Part shown: in pieces, positions 24,221 to 34,099 of the stretch
Layout of the letters: the number at the start of each line of letters is the position of its first letter
Position numbering within the stretch: the stretch's first letter is position 1
Assembly (NCBI RefSeq): GCF_023343835.1
Contig: NC_064439.1
Coordinates: 23,190,933-23,254,932 of the forward strand
Source: Lagopus muta
Taxonomy: Eukaryota; Chordata; Aves; Galliformes; Phasianidae
Length of the DNA: 64,000 nt
Direction: 5' to 3'
Made by a program: the position numbers and the translations under genes
The notes under the pieces: model-generated
The model's database searches: none
Told to the model about the DNA's origin: nothing
What the model saw: only the letters and a program-made list of their open reading frames with translations

Positions 24221-27200
24221 CTAAGAAAGTAAAGGAAGTAGTCAGAAAAGCAGAATGACAAAGTTATTATTACTCTTCACTGTTTGGAATTTTTTTTATT
24301 ATTTATTATGATGTTAAACCAGTTGAACCCAATAATAACAGCCATGTCAGAAACTGTAAAATGAGTTCTGGACACTCTATTCTCACATACAGTAAGGTTT
24401 CTAGTACATCCACTATGGCACTGTTCTCTGTTTTTGCTGTTTGTTCTTTTTCTGAGAAAGAATGCAAGACTATTCTAGCTGCCCCACAGGAGCACCAGAA
24501 TGGAAGTACACTCTACACTACTTGCAAAAGAAAAAAGAAAACTATTGCTTCATTTCTTTGATCAACAAAAGGGCAAAATCTAATTATAACCAGTGCCTGT
24601 GGGAGATGGAAAAAAGGTAAAATTATCTGGGTTCCTGCAGAGAACAGGCTTTCCATAAGATGCTGCAGAATGCTCCAAGGCAGCAGTCAGGGTTATTTCC
24701 AGAAGAGCTTACAAAAGCCACACGAAGCATGTGAGTATAGTCCTGAAAGCCAGTACTTGACAATGCCGACTGAGAAATCTTTGCTGCTGCACTGCCTGTT
24801 TATCTGCACAGAGTCCTGCATCCAGCTTCCTGTTCATCTGCTTTGACTGCAACTGTTTTCTACTCTAGTTTTTTAAAATGAAATTATTCAGGTACCTTGT
24901 CATTTCAAGAGCTACAGATCAAGTTAAATAGCAGTTGCATATATACATACGAGAAGTTAACTGATCACAACTTCAGACTCCAAAAGGTTACAGGAAAGAT
25001 ACTAGGGAGGGGAACTCAGGAAGGGGAGAATAGTAGATTAAGTTGCCTTAAAGATTTACTTAATGTTGCTGTACACTCCCTAGCTATACAAATGTATATG
25101 TACGTTAATTAACACTAATTATGCCCTTAACTATGAGCTTCAGTTGACCACACCTTACTGAATTTTGAAATGCACAAGTTATAACCAATCCTTTGAGTTT
25201 TCCTATCTGTTGCACTAATAACAAGACATAACTTTTCTTCATGCCTTTCTTCCCTGTGAAGAGGGAGTAGAGGAGAGCCCCCAGAGTGGATGTGGCTGAG
25301 TGTATGCAGGGGCAGAAGGCAAGATGCTGAACAGGTGATTTCCTTCCTCCTCTCTTTTTGCATGGTTAGGCTGGAGCCTGTCCCTACCACTTCCAGAGAG
25401 TAATAGATGCAAATTAGGTAATCATAGGCATCTCTGATAGACTTAGCACACCATTAGTATCTCCCTTATAATGCCAGAATGGCAGAGACACAGTCAGAGT
25501 GGTATGCCACAGAAATAGTACTGCCATGAGTAACTGGCAGGCAATATTTTTACTTCCAAAGACAGTAGTCACACACAGTAGCTCTTCAACTACCAGCTTC
25601 AACAGCCATGGACTTCAAGCCCAGAACTGGATAATCCTCTACTGACTTAAGCCTTCCACACACCTTAAATATAGCTGTACTTGGGCACTATAAATGTTTC
25701 ATGTTTAAAACAGAGATGGGCTTTGGTGTTCTGTTGTTTTGTTGTTGTTTTTGTTTTTTTCGAATGTGAAGTATATGTTAGACAGCCCTAATTTTTCCCC
25801 CTTAGGATAACTTTTTTTTTAAATTTTTTTTTTTTTTTAAGTTTTGTGCTATGTCTGCTTCCTGACTGTTCTGGGAATTTACATTAATTATGCTTCTCTC
25901 TCTCATAGATTTACATATCAAATCAATCACAGTATTAGATCTGTAATAGTGGGTATGGACATACTACTGCAGCTAACAGCACAACAAGTTTTGAATTACA
26001 AGCACAAGAAGCTGGTTCATTATTCATTATATCAAATCATTAAGAAAAAAAACATCCCAACCCTTCCCCCCATGGCCTCAGATTCAACACAAGTGATGAG
26101 GCAGAAATCTTTAGCAATGGGAATGGGAAATGGGAACAGGCAGCAGAGAATCAAGAGAGGATGTTAGCTGCTAAAAATGCTAAAGAAAAAAGTAAATTGA
26201 TTTCACAACTTGCTTTAATCTCACTTTAAAGTATCTGGAAGAAAGTAAAACCTTAATTAGTGTTTAGAACCGTTTAAATACTGATTCCTTGTGGGCCCTA
26301 CTAAATTAATGTCTTTTCGTGTGCCTTTCTCCACATTTCATTTAAAAATTAAAAATTGTATAACCACCACACATTACTCTTTTCTTGTATGAACAATTTA
26401 GCATTGCATCTCAGTTTTCCCTTCCTTTGAGAATACTGAGTCCAAACTGTAGAAAGCATACATTTATACAAAAAATGGTGAGTAAAAGAACACACTGGAC
26501 ACCTAGTACTGGTATATGGATTGGTTTATCTGCTTTTGACTGACAAAATACCAAGGAATCTTACCTTTTCTACAGACATTGTAGCAATCTACTTCAGTAA
26601 CGAAGTTGTTGGCATTTCCACCACAGCCAGTGTACTTGAACTCCTTGCATGATTTACTTGTGGTGTCATAGTAATAACGGGGCACAGAAGAGGAGCACAA
26701 TCCTTCATCTTTTGGGCTATAGCATAACAAGGGGCCAGCTTGAAAAAGAAAAAGGAGATGATTTATATAATCTCTATGCCTACCATATTAAAACTCTGCA
26801 ACCAGTTTGGTTGTTAAACACCTATTACTCCCATTGAACTGACATGAGTGCTACCAATGACTTCAGAGAGTTACTGCATCCTATTCCTATGAGTTATACA
26901 TTGGAGAAAGCAGCAGGCAGCCCCAGAAAACAAGCTTAGTTCACAAGTGAAATTCATCCTCATTTCCCAAAGGCAGTGCTGTTTTTGGAAGCGCAGAAAT
27001 GTTCATGGGAGATAGACAGCAGTCTGATTCCATGTTTATAGGAACACAATAGCAATTCCAGTGGAATTACCTCTGTAGGTGAGAAAAGTACCATTTACTC
27101 TGTCCTTGCTACAATTTTGCTAATAAATCCTACCCACTTGCTGCAAGAAGTACAAAACCTCACCATATTTCTTACTAGAATGTTTAACAAAATCTTACTT

Positions 27201-28855
27201 CTGTTGCTATAGACTTTTTACTAACAGAAATTAAAAATAATTTTCTGTTTGCTTAAGGAAATGGTGACAATCTCTCATCAACCAAAAATAACTCTCATTG
27301 AGCGCTAATAAAGCACAGGCAGCAACACTATTCTGGTATTTCTCTGTTCTTCAAAGGCACTGTCCTGCAATAGGTATTAACCAGATAGTGTTTATGAAAA
27401 CATTCGTCTACAGTCACATCCTCATAATTACCCTCTCTCCTCTTAAAAGTTGGTATGGAGAGGCAGGGAAGAGCCACACCAGATGAGGCAAAAAGTCTTC
27501 CATCGATAGTTGAATTAGGTGGTGTGGAGCTTTCAGCACTCCCAACAGCATCCCTCAGGCTTGAATTCATAAAAGGACCTCTGCATACATCTGGATATCA
27601 CCTTCCTGACCATGACAGCCGCAGCACCCTAGACATCTGCCCCAGCACAGGTCTCCCACCTCACTGCCCTTCATTTAACAGGTGCACAGTTCACTAGAAG
27701 GCAAGAGTCTGGCTGGGTGTAGCTGTGCTCAAATTTGAAGTCACCATATCAGAGTAATAGTGTGCTCTCGGTAAAAGGCAGGTGAGAGCAGCCACACACC
27801 ACAACCTGAAGACAATAATAAGCATCTATGCTACAGAAACATACTGTGCTTAAAAAAAAACCACTGTGCAGGTATCTAGAGCAAAATACCAAATAAAGTA
27901 TCATCTTCATATCGCTTTCAAACCATCTAGTTTATTAAGGATTTGGAACAACCGTTACTTTTCTCTGGAAGACAGTGATCCACACAGGACTGCAGGTCCT
28001 TGAAGTTGTTGCCGTTCCCGTAGCAGCCCCCGTAGACGAACTCCTCACACTTCATTGAACTCAAGTTGAAGGCATATCTTCTTATGTGTCCTCGGCAGGG
28101 CCCTGTGTCAGCCTCCATCCGGCACAGTTTAGGCACCTCTGCAACAAAAACAGTTCCACAGTCAGTCAAACCACCCCTACATGCCCTCATTCCAACAGCA
28201 CAGCATTGCATCCTCAGTAAAACCAACCCTTTGTGCCCTTGTCCCCACAGCACAGCGCTGCACACTGAGTGTGGGTGCGCCGGCTGTAGCAAGACCCAGC
28301 TTGTCCCAGCACCTGCACTCCACAGAAACGTGGGACAAGCTTTACAGGAGGAATCCGATGCATCAAATAGATGCTTGTTATAATACTAAGATTCTAAGGA
28401 AGGTCGTACATCCCGTGCACTCCAATCTGACACAGCTCCCGGCATACAGGCTGGTGCAGCTCCCCAGGCACGCCCCCCACACCCCGGGGGCTCTCGGTGC
28501 TCCGGACTCACTCTTGATGGTCCAGCAGCTCTTCTCGCAGTCGTCGTAGCTGAGGAAATTGTTGGCGTTGCCGTGGCAGCCGCCGTAGCTGAACTCCTGG
28601 CAGCTCTGCGTGTACCTGTCGTAGTACCAGCGCGGCACCAGGGCGCGGCACGGCCCGTCGTCGGGGGGCAGCAGGCAGGCGCGCTGCTTCTCTGCGGAGA
28701 CACAAGGCCGGGGCTGAGGGCACCCTCGCGGCGGCGGCCCCGGCCCCGAGCGCCGCCCGCGCCCCGCTCCTACCTGTGAGGCCGCGCGGCGCCAAGGCGG
28801 CACAGGCCAGCGGCAGCAGCAGCGCGGGTAGCGGGAGGCGGCGGCCAGCGGCCAT
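24117..28855 (-). CDS. TFPI2: Tissue factor pathway inhibitor 2, complete five-exon CDS
   Basis: Secreted matrix-associated Kunitz serine-protease inhibitor. The family acts on plasmin, trypsin, factor VIIa/tissue factor and others. Coding exons (minus strand) are 28855-28774, 28691-28512, 28138-27959, 26738-26565 and 24220-24117. All introns are GT-AG and all four junctions are phase 1, giving 720 nt and 239 aa plus stop, close to the mammalian length of about 235. Order: signal peptide (aa 1 to about 27), three Kunitz domains each with six Cys at canonical spacing (8-15-7-12-3), then a Lys/Arg-rich tail of about 35 aa. The P1 positions read Arg, Arg and Ser in domains 1 to 3. One N-glycosylation sequon (NLS) lies in domain 2. 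The start is chosen at 28855 because the signal peptide follows directly, the Kozak context is good (G at -3, G at +4) and a TATA box lies about 80 nt upstream. Longer upstream ATGs fall at or before the likely cap site. The gene is divergent from the gamma-subunit gene at 31.6 kb, as in other vertebrates. Splicing is inferred from sequence only. Confidence 0.96.
26565..26738 (-). CDS. TFPI2: TFPI2 coding exon 4: Kunitz domain 3
   Basis: A 174-nt exon with acceptor TTTTTCAAG and donor GTAAGA. It encodes a Kunitz domain beginning CYSPKDEGLC, with Ser at P1, YTGCGGNANNF in the core and all six Cys at canonical spacing. The CYSPKDEGLC start is what I recall for TFPI-2 domain 3 in mammals. It is flanked by introns of 1220 nt (26739-27958) and 2344 nt (24221-26564). 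Confidence 0.96.
27959..28138 (-). CDS. TFPI2: TFPI2 coding exon 3: Kunitz domain 2
   Basis: A 180-nt exon, acceptor TTGCAG, donor GTAACG. The frame remains open past this donor to a stop near 27927, but splicing here joins in phase to the third Kunitz exon, as the family requires. The domain has GPC-Arg-Gly at P1-P1', an FNLSS sequon and a GNGNNF motif, with canonical Cys spacing (8-15-7-12-3). Confidence 0.94.
28512..28691 (-). CDS. TFPI2: TFPI2 coding exon 2: Kunitz domain 1
   Basis: A 180-nt phase-1/phase-1 exon. The Kunitz domain has GPC-Arg-Ala at P2-P1-P1', the conserved YYD and GNANNF motifs, and Cys spacing 8-15-7-12-3. Arg at P1 agrees with the known inhibitory first domain of TFPI-2. 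GC content is very high because the exon lies in the promoter CpG island. Acceptor TCCGCAG, donor GTGAGT. Confidence 0.96.
28774..28855 (-). CDS. TFPI2: TFPI2 coding exon 1: signal peptide
   Basis: This exon encodes 27 full codons plus one base. After Met-Ala-Ala-Gly-Arg-Arg comes a Leu/Pro/Ala hydrophobic core, then a small-residue stretch suited to signal peptidase cleavage before the first Kunitz domain. The donor GTAGGA follows at 28773. Intron 1 (28692-28773) is only 82 nt and very GC-rich. Confidence 0.93.
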
Positions 28856-28933
28856 GTCGCGGTGGCGGGCGGGAGGGACGGCTGGCAGCAAGGTCCCGGG
28901 AACGGTCAGCGCTGCCCGGCCCGACGGCAGCGC

Positions 28934-28939
28934 TTTATA
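28934..28939 (-). promoter_or_regulatory. TFPI2: TFPI2 TATA box
   Basis: The minus strand reads GCATATAAAGCG, with TATAAA about 80 nt upstream of the start codon. This predicts a cap site near 28905 and a 5' UTR of about 50 nt, inside a CpG island. Confidence 0.75.
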
Positions 28940-29339
28940 TGCGCCGACACGGCTTCCCCGGGCCGCCTCCCTCCTTGCGCGTGTGGTGGGAGGGGAAGGG
29001 GTGATTCACGGGGCAGCAGGTCGGCGGCGGGGCGCGCGCCTGCGTGAGCCCCGGGGTCGGGGGGGGAGGGGGGGGGGGGCTTAGCCGGGGCCGCGGGGGG
29101 CTTGGCGGGGCTCCACGGCCGTGTTACGGGACGGTGCCAGAACAGAATTTCCCGTTAATGACGGATCCGGGACGCGTACGGCGGAGCCCGAGACGGGCGC
29201 GGGGCGGCAGCAGCCGGCGAGGCTCCGCCATACCGCCTTACAGCCGGCCGCCTTCAGCTGCCCCGGCACCAGGGGCACTAGAGAACGAGCCGGCGTCGGG
29301 GCCTGGAAGCGCCGAGAGCTGAAGGGATGAAACCTCTGG

Positions 29340-31200
29340 ATGGGTCTCAGGAGGCATCATGGCTTGGTTTATCCTGAAGATAACCCCAGCAGGCATGCAG
29401 GCCCCGAGGGAAACTGTGTTCCACGTACCGTGCATGATTGCTGCCTGCTTCTGACAGGATTTTGCTTTCTACAAAGGCAAGAAAGAGGAGCAAATTCAAC
29501 CCCCCCAAAACCTTTATGATTTCTCTTGTTTCTCTTCAAAAATCTCCCAGTTGCTCAAGAATAAGAAGCTGCTTTAGTTAAAACACAGAAACATACAAAA
29601 ACACACGCAAAACTACACCAACAACCGAACAGAATCCTGGTTCAATGTGAGGCATCGCCATGGGACACATCTGCTATATTTCAGGATCTTATTACTGTGG
29701 CCGTTAATAGCATGCCCTCATTTTTGGGTAAACTTGTGAAACACAGTGATTGTAATAAAGCTTCGGTTCCTCTAGTAGGAAAAAAACAACCACCAGATTT
29801 TCTATTTCCAGGAGAAAAAAAAAAAAAAAAAAAAAGGCCATCTTTCTCACAGATGATTTTTATACAATCGGACTGATGGCCTTTAGCTTTCATTGGATTT
29901 TGTTGGAATTGCACAGGAAGCCATTGAAATGCCACTTCAAACAATAGCAGCAAAATGAGTGCTGTCACACTAATACCATTTTCCATTTCCTCTGTGCATG
30001 CACACATACAAAACAAAGTTTGGATTAAACCTGTCTATCCATCAACCCTGCAGCACGGTGTGGCATTTACTCAGCTGCTCCTCTGCTGTAACAGCAACAA
30101 AGTTCACTTAGATTAGGTGGGTGTTTGTAAAAACATACGAACCTGAGGAGCAACTAACAGCGAGTGGTGAGAGCCTTCATTAGCTACAGTCAGCAGAAGT
30201 AGTCATATCTGCAGGTGGCTGCTGCAGGTTTTCCATTGCTGGGCTATGATGCCCTGCTCCCACTGGCAGCCCTCAGCTCTGGCCCCCCTGTGCCCACCAT
30301 TCTCTATACCCACTCCATGCTTCCAGCAAGGGCTATGCTGCCCAGCCAGCAGCTCCTTGGCACTGCTCTGAGCAGCAGGGGCATGGGGATGACAGCATAG
30401 GTTGTAGGGATTAGGAACTGCACATGGATAGTAGCCAAAGGGATGGAGGGGAAGAGGAGCTGATTTTAGTGAACTGAAATAAATCTGATTAGCAAACCCT
30501 GTTTGTTAACACAAACAAACCCTGTTTGTTTTAAACCCTGTGAACACTTATTGGAGCAGTGGCAGAGGAAGGAGGTGTAAATCGTGGCATCTTGCTGTAC
30601 TGCTTACATCCGGTGGGTGGGAGAGGGGCAGGTAGTGTCCTTGTGGCTATAGCCAGAGATGGAAGGAGGAAGGGGGATGACTGCCTACAGGGGCGTTTCA
30701 GGTTCTGAAAACCAAATGGGTTCATACACTCCCACTCAAAGGACTGCACATAGGCCTGCAGCTTTTCTTGGTGTGAAGGGCTGCGGCTGTGCTGATCCCA
30801 TATCTGCTAGCGTCATATGAAAGCAGCTGCCAAGAGCAGAGATGCCAGGGCGCAAACAGGGTGAAGGGACACTTGTTGCAGAGAGTGAGACCTCTGCTCA
30901 GGGTCTGGACCTCAGCAGTGTATGTATGCAAGCACACAGGGCTTTCATAAGTCCTTCTTGTGCTTTCTTAACCCACCACTCTGAGTGTACCCCATCCCCA
31001 GCACCCAGCACAGCTGCAGGACCCTACATGCTCTGTGCAGTGCTGTGGCATGCAGAGCTATGTGTCCCACTGACAGCCTGACCTGACAGCTGTTCTTTCT
31101 CCTCTCTGCCTTTCAGTCTGATCTGCCTGTAGTTTTAACACAGAACTTTTGGGGGGAATGAGCCCAAGAGAAACACCTGCTGCGACCAGCTCACCTCTCT
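29340..31200. other. Interval between divergent TFPI2 and gamma-subunit promoters
   Basis: No coding sequence or recognised repeat family seen. It contains an A run (29817-29835), a nearby (CA/AAAC)-rich stretch, and the sequence ACAAACCCTGTTTGTT near 30495-30530, partly repeated in tandem. Regulatory elements for either flanking gene may lie here. Confidence 0.6.
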
Positions 31201-31384
31201 CAGCACGCCAGCGGCACACGACCACGCAGCACTGAGGTACACGAGGAGAGGGCTGAGCACTGGGCAGCCCCGAGCCGCCTCTGCCCCACGGGGCGAGGAG
31301 GGGAGCAGGTCCCGGCAGCCGTCCGGGTGCGGGGTGCTGAGGCCCCGCAGTGTGAAGGTCCCGAGCGCGGAGCCGGGAGGGCCG

Positions 31385-31419
31385 TAATCCGATTAGAGGG
31401 GATTATCCCGGAGTTTAAA
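31385..31419 (+). promoter_or_regulatory. Candidate homeodomain sites and TATA-like box of the gamma-subunit promoter
   Basis: TAATCCGATTA at 31385-31395 fits the palindromic TAAT-N3-ATTA dimer site of paired-class homeodomains, with the CC preferred by Lys50 types such as OTX/CRX. A further GGATTA lies at 31400-31405. TTTAAA at 31414-31419 could act as a TATA box for a start near 31445. Binding is not shown. Confidence 0.5.
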
Positions 31420-31439
31420 GGCCGGGCGGCGCGGGGCAG

Positions 31440-31495
31440 GGTGCCCGGCGTGGTGGGGAGGAAGCGGTCGCCGCGGAGCAGCCCGGCGGCACCGG
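31440..31495 (+). other. GNG11: Predicted noncoding 5' exon of the gamma-subunit gene
   Basis: A consensus donor (CCGG|GTGAGTGAGG) at 31496 precedes a GC-rich segment and a polypyrimidine/CAG acceptor at 31640, just before the ATG. This implies a 145-nt intron in the 5' UTR. The upstream boundary is set only by the TATA-like TTTAAA at 31414-31419. Inferred from splice signals alone. Confidence 0.5.
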
Positions 31496-31648
31496 GTGAG
31501 TGAGGCCGGGGGCGGGCCGGGGGCGGCCGCCCCGCCGTCCCACCGCCCTACCGGGGGCTCCGGGCCCGACGGCCTCGCTGCCCAGCGGTAACACTTTGTC
31601 CTCTCTCCCTCCTCCCCTCCCTCTCTCCGCGCTCTGGCAGCGCACACC

Positions 31649-31744
31649 ATGCCGGCGATCAACATTGAGGATCTGAGCGAGAAGGACAAACTGAAAATGG
31701 AAGTGGAGCAGCTCCGGAAAGAAGTGAAGCTGGAGAGGCAGCCG
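31649..31744 (+). CDS. GNG11: Gamma-subunit coding exon 1
   Basis: Starts eight bases after a strong acceptor-like pyrimidine tract ending CTCTGGCAG, so the ATG is probably in the second transcribed exon. Ends CAGCCG before GTGAGC. It encodes the beta-binding coiled-coil helix. Confidence 0.9.
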
Positions 31745-33988
31745 GTGAGCGAGGGGCCGCCGGAGGGGCCAGGGGCTGGGGCAGGGGCGGGGGGCGGCCG
31801 GGCAGCCCCGGCGCGGTGCCGTCGGGCGGCGGCGGGGCCGGGCGGGCAGCCCCGTGCGGAGCCCGGCGGGGCGGAGCGGGAGGGCTCCGTCCCGGAGCAG
31901 CGCGGGGGTGCTGGGGGCCCCGCCGCGGGAAGAGGAGCGCTGTGCTCTCCCCGACGGCTCTTGCCCAGATCCCCCTCCGAGCGGCCGTGCCGGGAGAGGC
32001 AGAATTCCCCTCCTATGTGAAAGGCACCGGGGCGTGGGGGGGTGCCGTGGCCGGCGGGACACCCCCGGGAGAGGGGTAGAAGCTGAGGGGCCGGTGCCCC
32101 AGAGCCCAGCTCCATCCTGCTGCATTCAGTGGGAGCACTATACTTTCTGTCACACTGGTAATTTCTTTCCACAGGTGAATAGTTTCTGGTGGTTTTTATT
32201 GCTGTTGTATTATTGCACGTTTTCTGTAAATGGAAGAACACAATTGATCTTGCTCCATTTATATTTCTATTAATTCTATATGCCAGCAGGAAAAAAAAAT
32301 ACATCTAGATAAACTATTTCAGACTAAAAGTGAGTTTATATTAGGGGATCAGTGGAATTGTTTCTGTGTGTTAGATCTAGGTACATAACCAACAAAATAA
32401 GAAAGCCACAGTTATAACAGACTCATTGAATGAATGAGGACTTGGCTTGTAAGGGACCTTGAAGTCCACACAGTTATAACCCCCTGCTGAGGGCTCGTGT
32501 CCACCCACCACATCAGACTGCCCAGCGTCCCATCCAGATCGGCCTTGCATGCCTCCAGGGATGGCGCACCCGCAGCTTCTCTGAGCAGCAGTGCCAATGC
32601 CTCATTGCATTTTATGTGTCAGTTAAATGTCAGTGGTTGTAGATGTTATGGTTGTGGATCCAGAAGTATTAAGGACTGCACATCTGAATACTACAGGCAC
32701 CTGGATCATTCCTCAGAGTATTCCCAAGCTCCTGAAGTACTCTGTAGAATGCATAGATTTTGATTTTCTTAAAAAGAGTTTGAAACTCTTTATGTAAATA
32801 AATATATATTTAAATATTCTGAATAGTCCAAATATTCTAATACTTAGTCAATATATTCTAGTATTCTAATAAACCAAAAGACTGGGGAAATGGGTATTTT
32901 GAAACCATCTGCAGAAAAGCACAGTCAACATCCTCAATTTCACCTCTGCACTGTACCAAAGCTTCACAGTGAGAATGGAGTCTGTGTTGTAGGTCATAGC
33001 TGTACCACAGCTAGAGGTAGTTAGGCCTTATTCTGCACACCCTGTGGTTGAGGATTAACCCTGAGCTACTTCTGATGGCTCAGAGGCTGTGACACAGCGG
33101 GTAAATTCACCATCTCACTTGGCATAACTTTACCTATGGAGTAAGATATAATTATGGAGGAAAGCAGTGAGCCTTAAATTAGAAATAATGGCCCCTGTCG
33201 GCCTGGCAGCAGCTGGATTCTGTTGCTGACTGCGCTCTTGTGTCTGTGGGTTGGCAGGCACAGAGCAGGGAGCTGTGCTTAGAGGCGTCCCTTATCCAGG
33301 CACCTGAGGACAGCGTCTGTTCCACAGGAAGGGAAGTGAGAGGTGTGTGCGGTCAGGGCACAGAGCAGCCCCGGTCCTCCTCCAGGGCAGGTTCCTGTGG
33401 GGGCCCTCTGTGTGGGGCCGTCATGCAAGGAGGCCTGTGGGTTGTGTTCCCGCTTCATGCGGTGTTTTATTAGCTGTTGTTTGGCATAATGCCACGTGCC
33501 AGTTAGTAAATGATTTCCTAGGTGACTGTCATTGAAGACGGGTGGCTTCTGCTATAGAACTTGGGATGGGGATTTGTATCATCACTGAAAAACCATTATG
33601 GAGTGTTTTGTTTGGGAAAAAAGTGTGAAGTGATGGATGTGTTGTAGACAGATAGCATGTTGTGGAGCTGAAATGTTGATCCTGAGGGTATTGACTATAA
33701 GTCACTTCGGGAAAGATGTGCTTAATACAACAGTGTAGCAGCCAATGGGCTGAGTGCTGGCCTGTGGTACCCAATGGGCGGGCAAACAGGGAAAGGTGCG
33801 AGCTCAGCACCTCGCTGCTGAGGAATGTGTGAGCTCTGGCAACACGTGTGTCCTCCCCGCAGGTGTCCAAGTGCTCCGAGGAGATCAAGAACTACATCGA
33901 GGAGCGCTCAGGAGAGGACCCGCTGGTGAAGGGCGTCCCAGAGGACAAGAACCCCTTCAAGGAGAAGGGCGGCTGTGTCATCGCCTAA
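31649..33988 (+). CDS. GNG11: Heterotrimeric G-protein gamma subunit, GNG11-like, complete
   Basis: The membrane-anchored gamma subunit pairs with G-beta in receptor signalling. Coding exons 31649-31744 (32 codons) and 33863-33988 join in phase 0 (donor GTGAGC, acceptor CCCGCAG) to give 73 aa. The N-terminal helix (LKMEVEQLRKEVKLER) is the coiled-coil contact with beta. The EERSGEDPLVKG and EDKNPFKEKG segments are the conserved gamma core, and the C-terminus CVIA is a CaaX box. Ala in the last position favours farnesyl, as in the GNG11/GNGT1 subgroup. From memory, human GNG11 matches at about 64 of 73 residues and GNGT1 at about 59 with a one-residue indel, so GNG11 is the better call. However, the start of exon 1 (INIEDL-EKDKLKMEV) is GNGT1-like, and the position next to TFPI2 is where mammals have GNGT1. 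Confidence 0.85.
32419..32625 (-). mobile_element. CR1 LINE 3' end inside the gamma-subunit intron
   Basis: Inverted CR1: TTGTAAGGGACCTTGAAGTC, CAGACTGCCCAGCGTCCCATC, CCTTGCATGCCTCCAGGGAT, CTTCTCTGAGCAGCAGTGCC. The terminal repeats are eroded. Confidence 0.85.
33863..33988 (+). CDS. GNG11: Gamma-subunit coding exon 2
   Basis: Begins VSKCSEEIKNYIEE and ends with the CVIA prenylation box and TAA at 33986-33988. The preceding 2.1 kb intron carries a CR1 fragment. The short 3' UTR is dominated by T runs (34042-34063 and 34065-34075). Confidence 0.95.
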   Translation: MSKCSEEIKNYIEERSGEDPLVKGVPEDKNPFKEKGGCVIA

Positions 33989-34079
33989 AGAAGACCCCAG
34001 CCTGCTGGGCCTGCGCCGGCAGTGCAGGAGCAAATTTTGTCTTTTTTTTTTTTTTTTTTTTTTCTTTTTTTTTTTCTTA

Positions 34080-34085
34080 AATAAA
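34080..34085 (+). terminator. GNG11: Gamma-subunit polyadenylation signal AATAAA
   Basis: AATAAA is about 92 nt after the stop, right after the T-rich tract. Cleavage would fall near 34100, leaving only about 110 bp before the next gene's start codon. Confidence 0.75.
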
Positions 34086-34099
34086 TAGATGAATCTGAA

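Larger units (their letters stand above)
28400..29330. promoter_or_regulatory. CpG island over the TFPI2 promoter, exons 1-2
   Basis: Dense CpG and GC content compared with the surrounding roughly 40% GC sequence. It covers TFPI2 exons 1-2, the 5' flank and a G-run tract at 29051-29079. Mammalian TFPI2 has a promoter CpG island that is a known methylation target. The same is inferred here, not shown. Confidence 0.85.
31200..32100. promoter_or_regulatory. CpG island over the gamma-subunit promoter and first coding exon
   Basis: High GC and CpG density through the 5' UTR, exon 1 and the first part of the intron, with many G runs. Long open frames on both strands here (for example about 300 codons on the minus strand, 31393-32304) follow from the lack of AT-rich stop codons and are not genes. 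Confidence 0.8.

Noticed and set aside
27927-27958. Readthrough of TFPI2 exon 3 to a nearby stop as an alternative C-terminus
   Set aside because: A donor at 27958 joins in phase to the third Kunitz exon, and the family has three domains plus a basic tail, so splicing is the better model. An alternative short isoform cannot be excluded.
28386-28803. Alternative minus frames and plus frames over TFPI2 exons 1-2
   Set aside because: Shadows of the Kunitz exon in GC-rich DNA. Only one frame carries the six-Cys Kunitz pattern.
31393-32304. 303-codon minus-strand open frame
   Set aside because: Antisense to the gamma gene's promoter and exon 1 in a CpG island. Low-complexity Pro/Arg/Ala translation and overlapping long frames on both strands show that it comes from GC composition.
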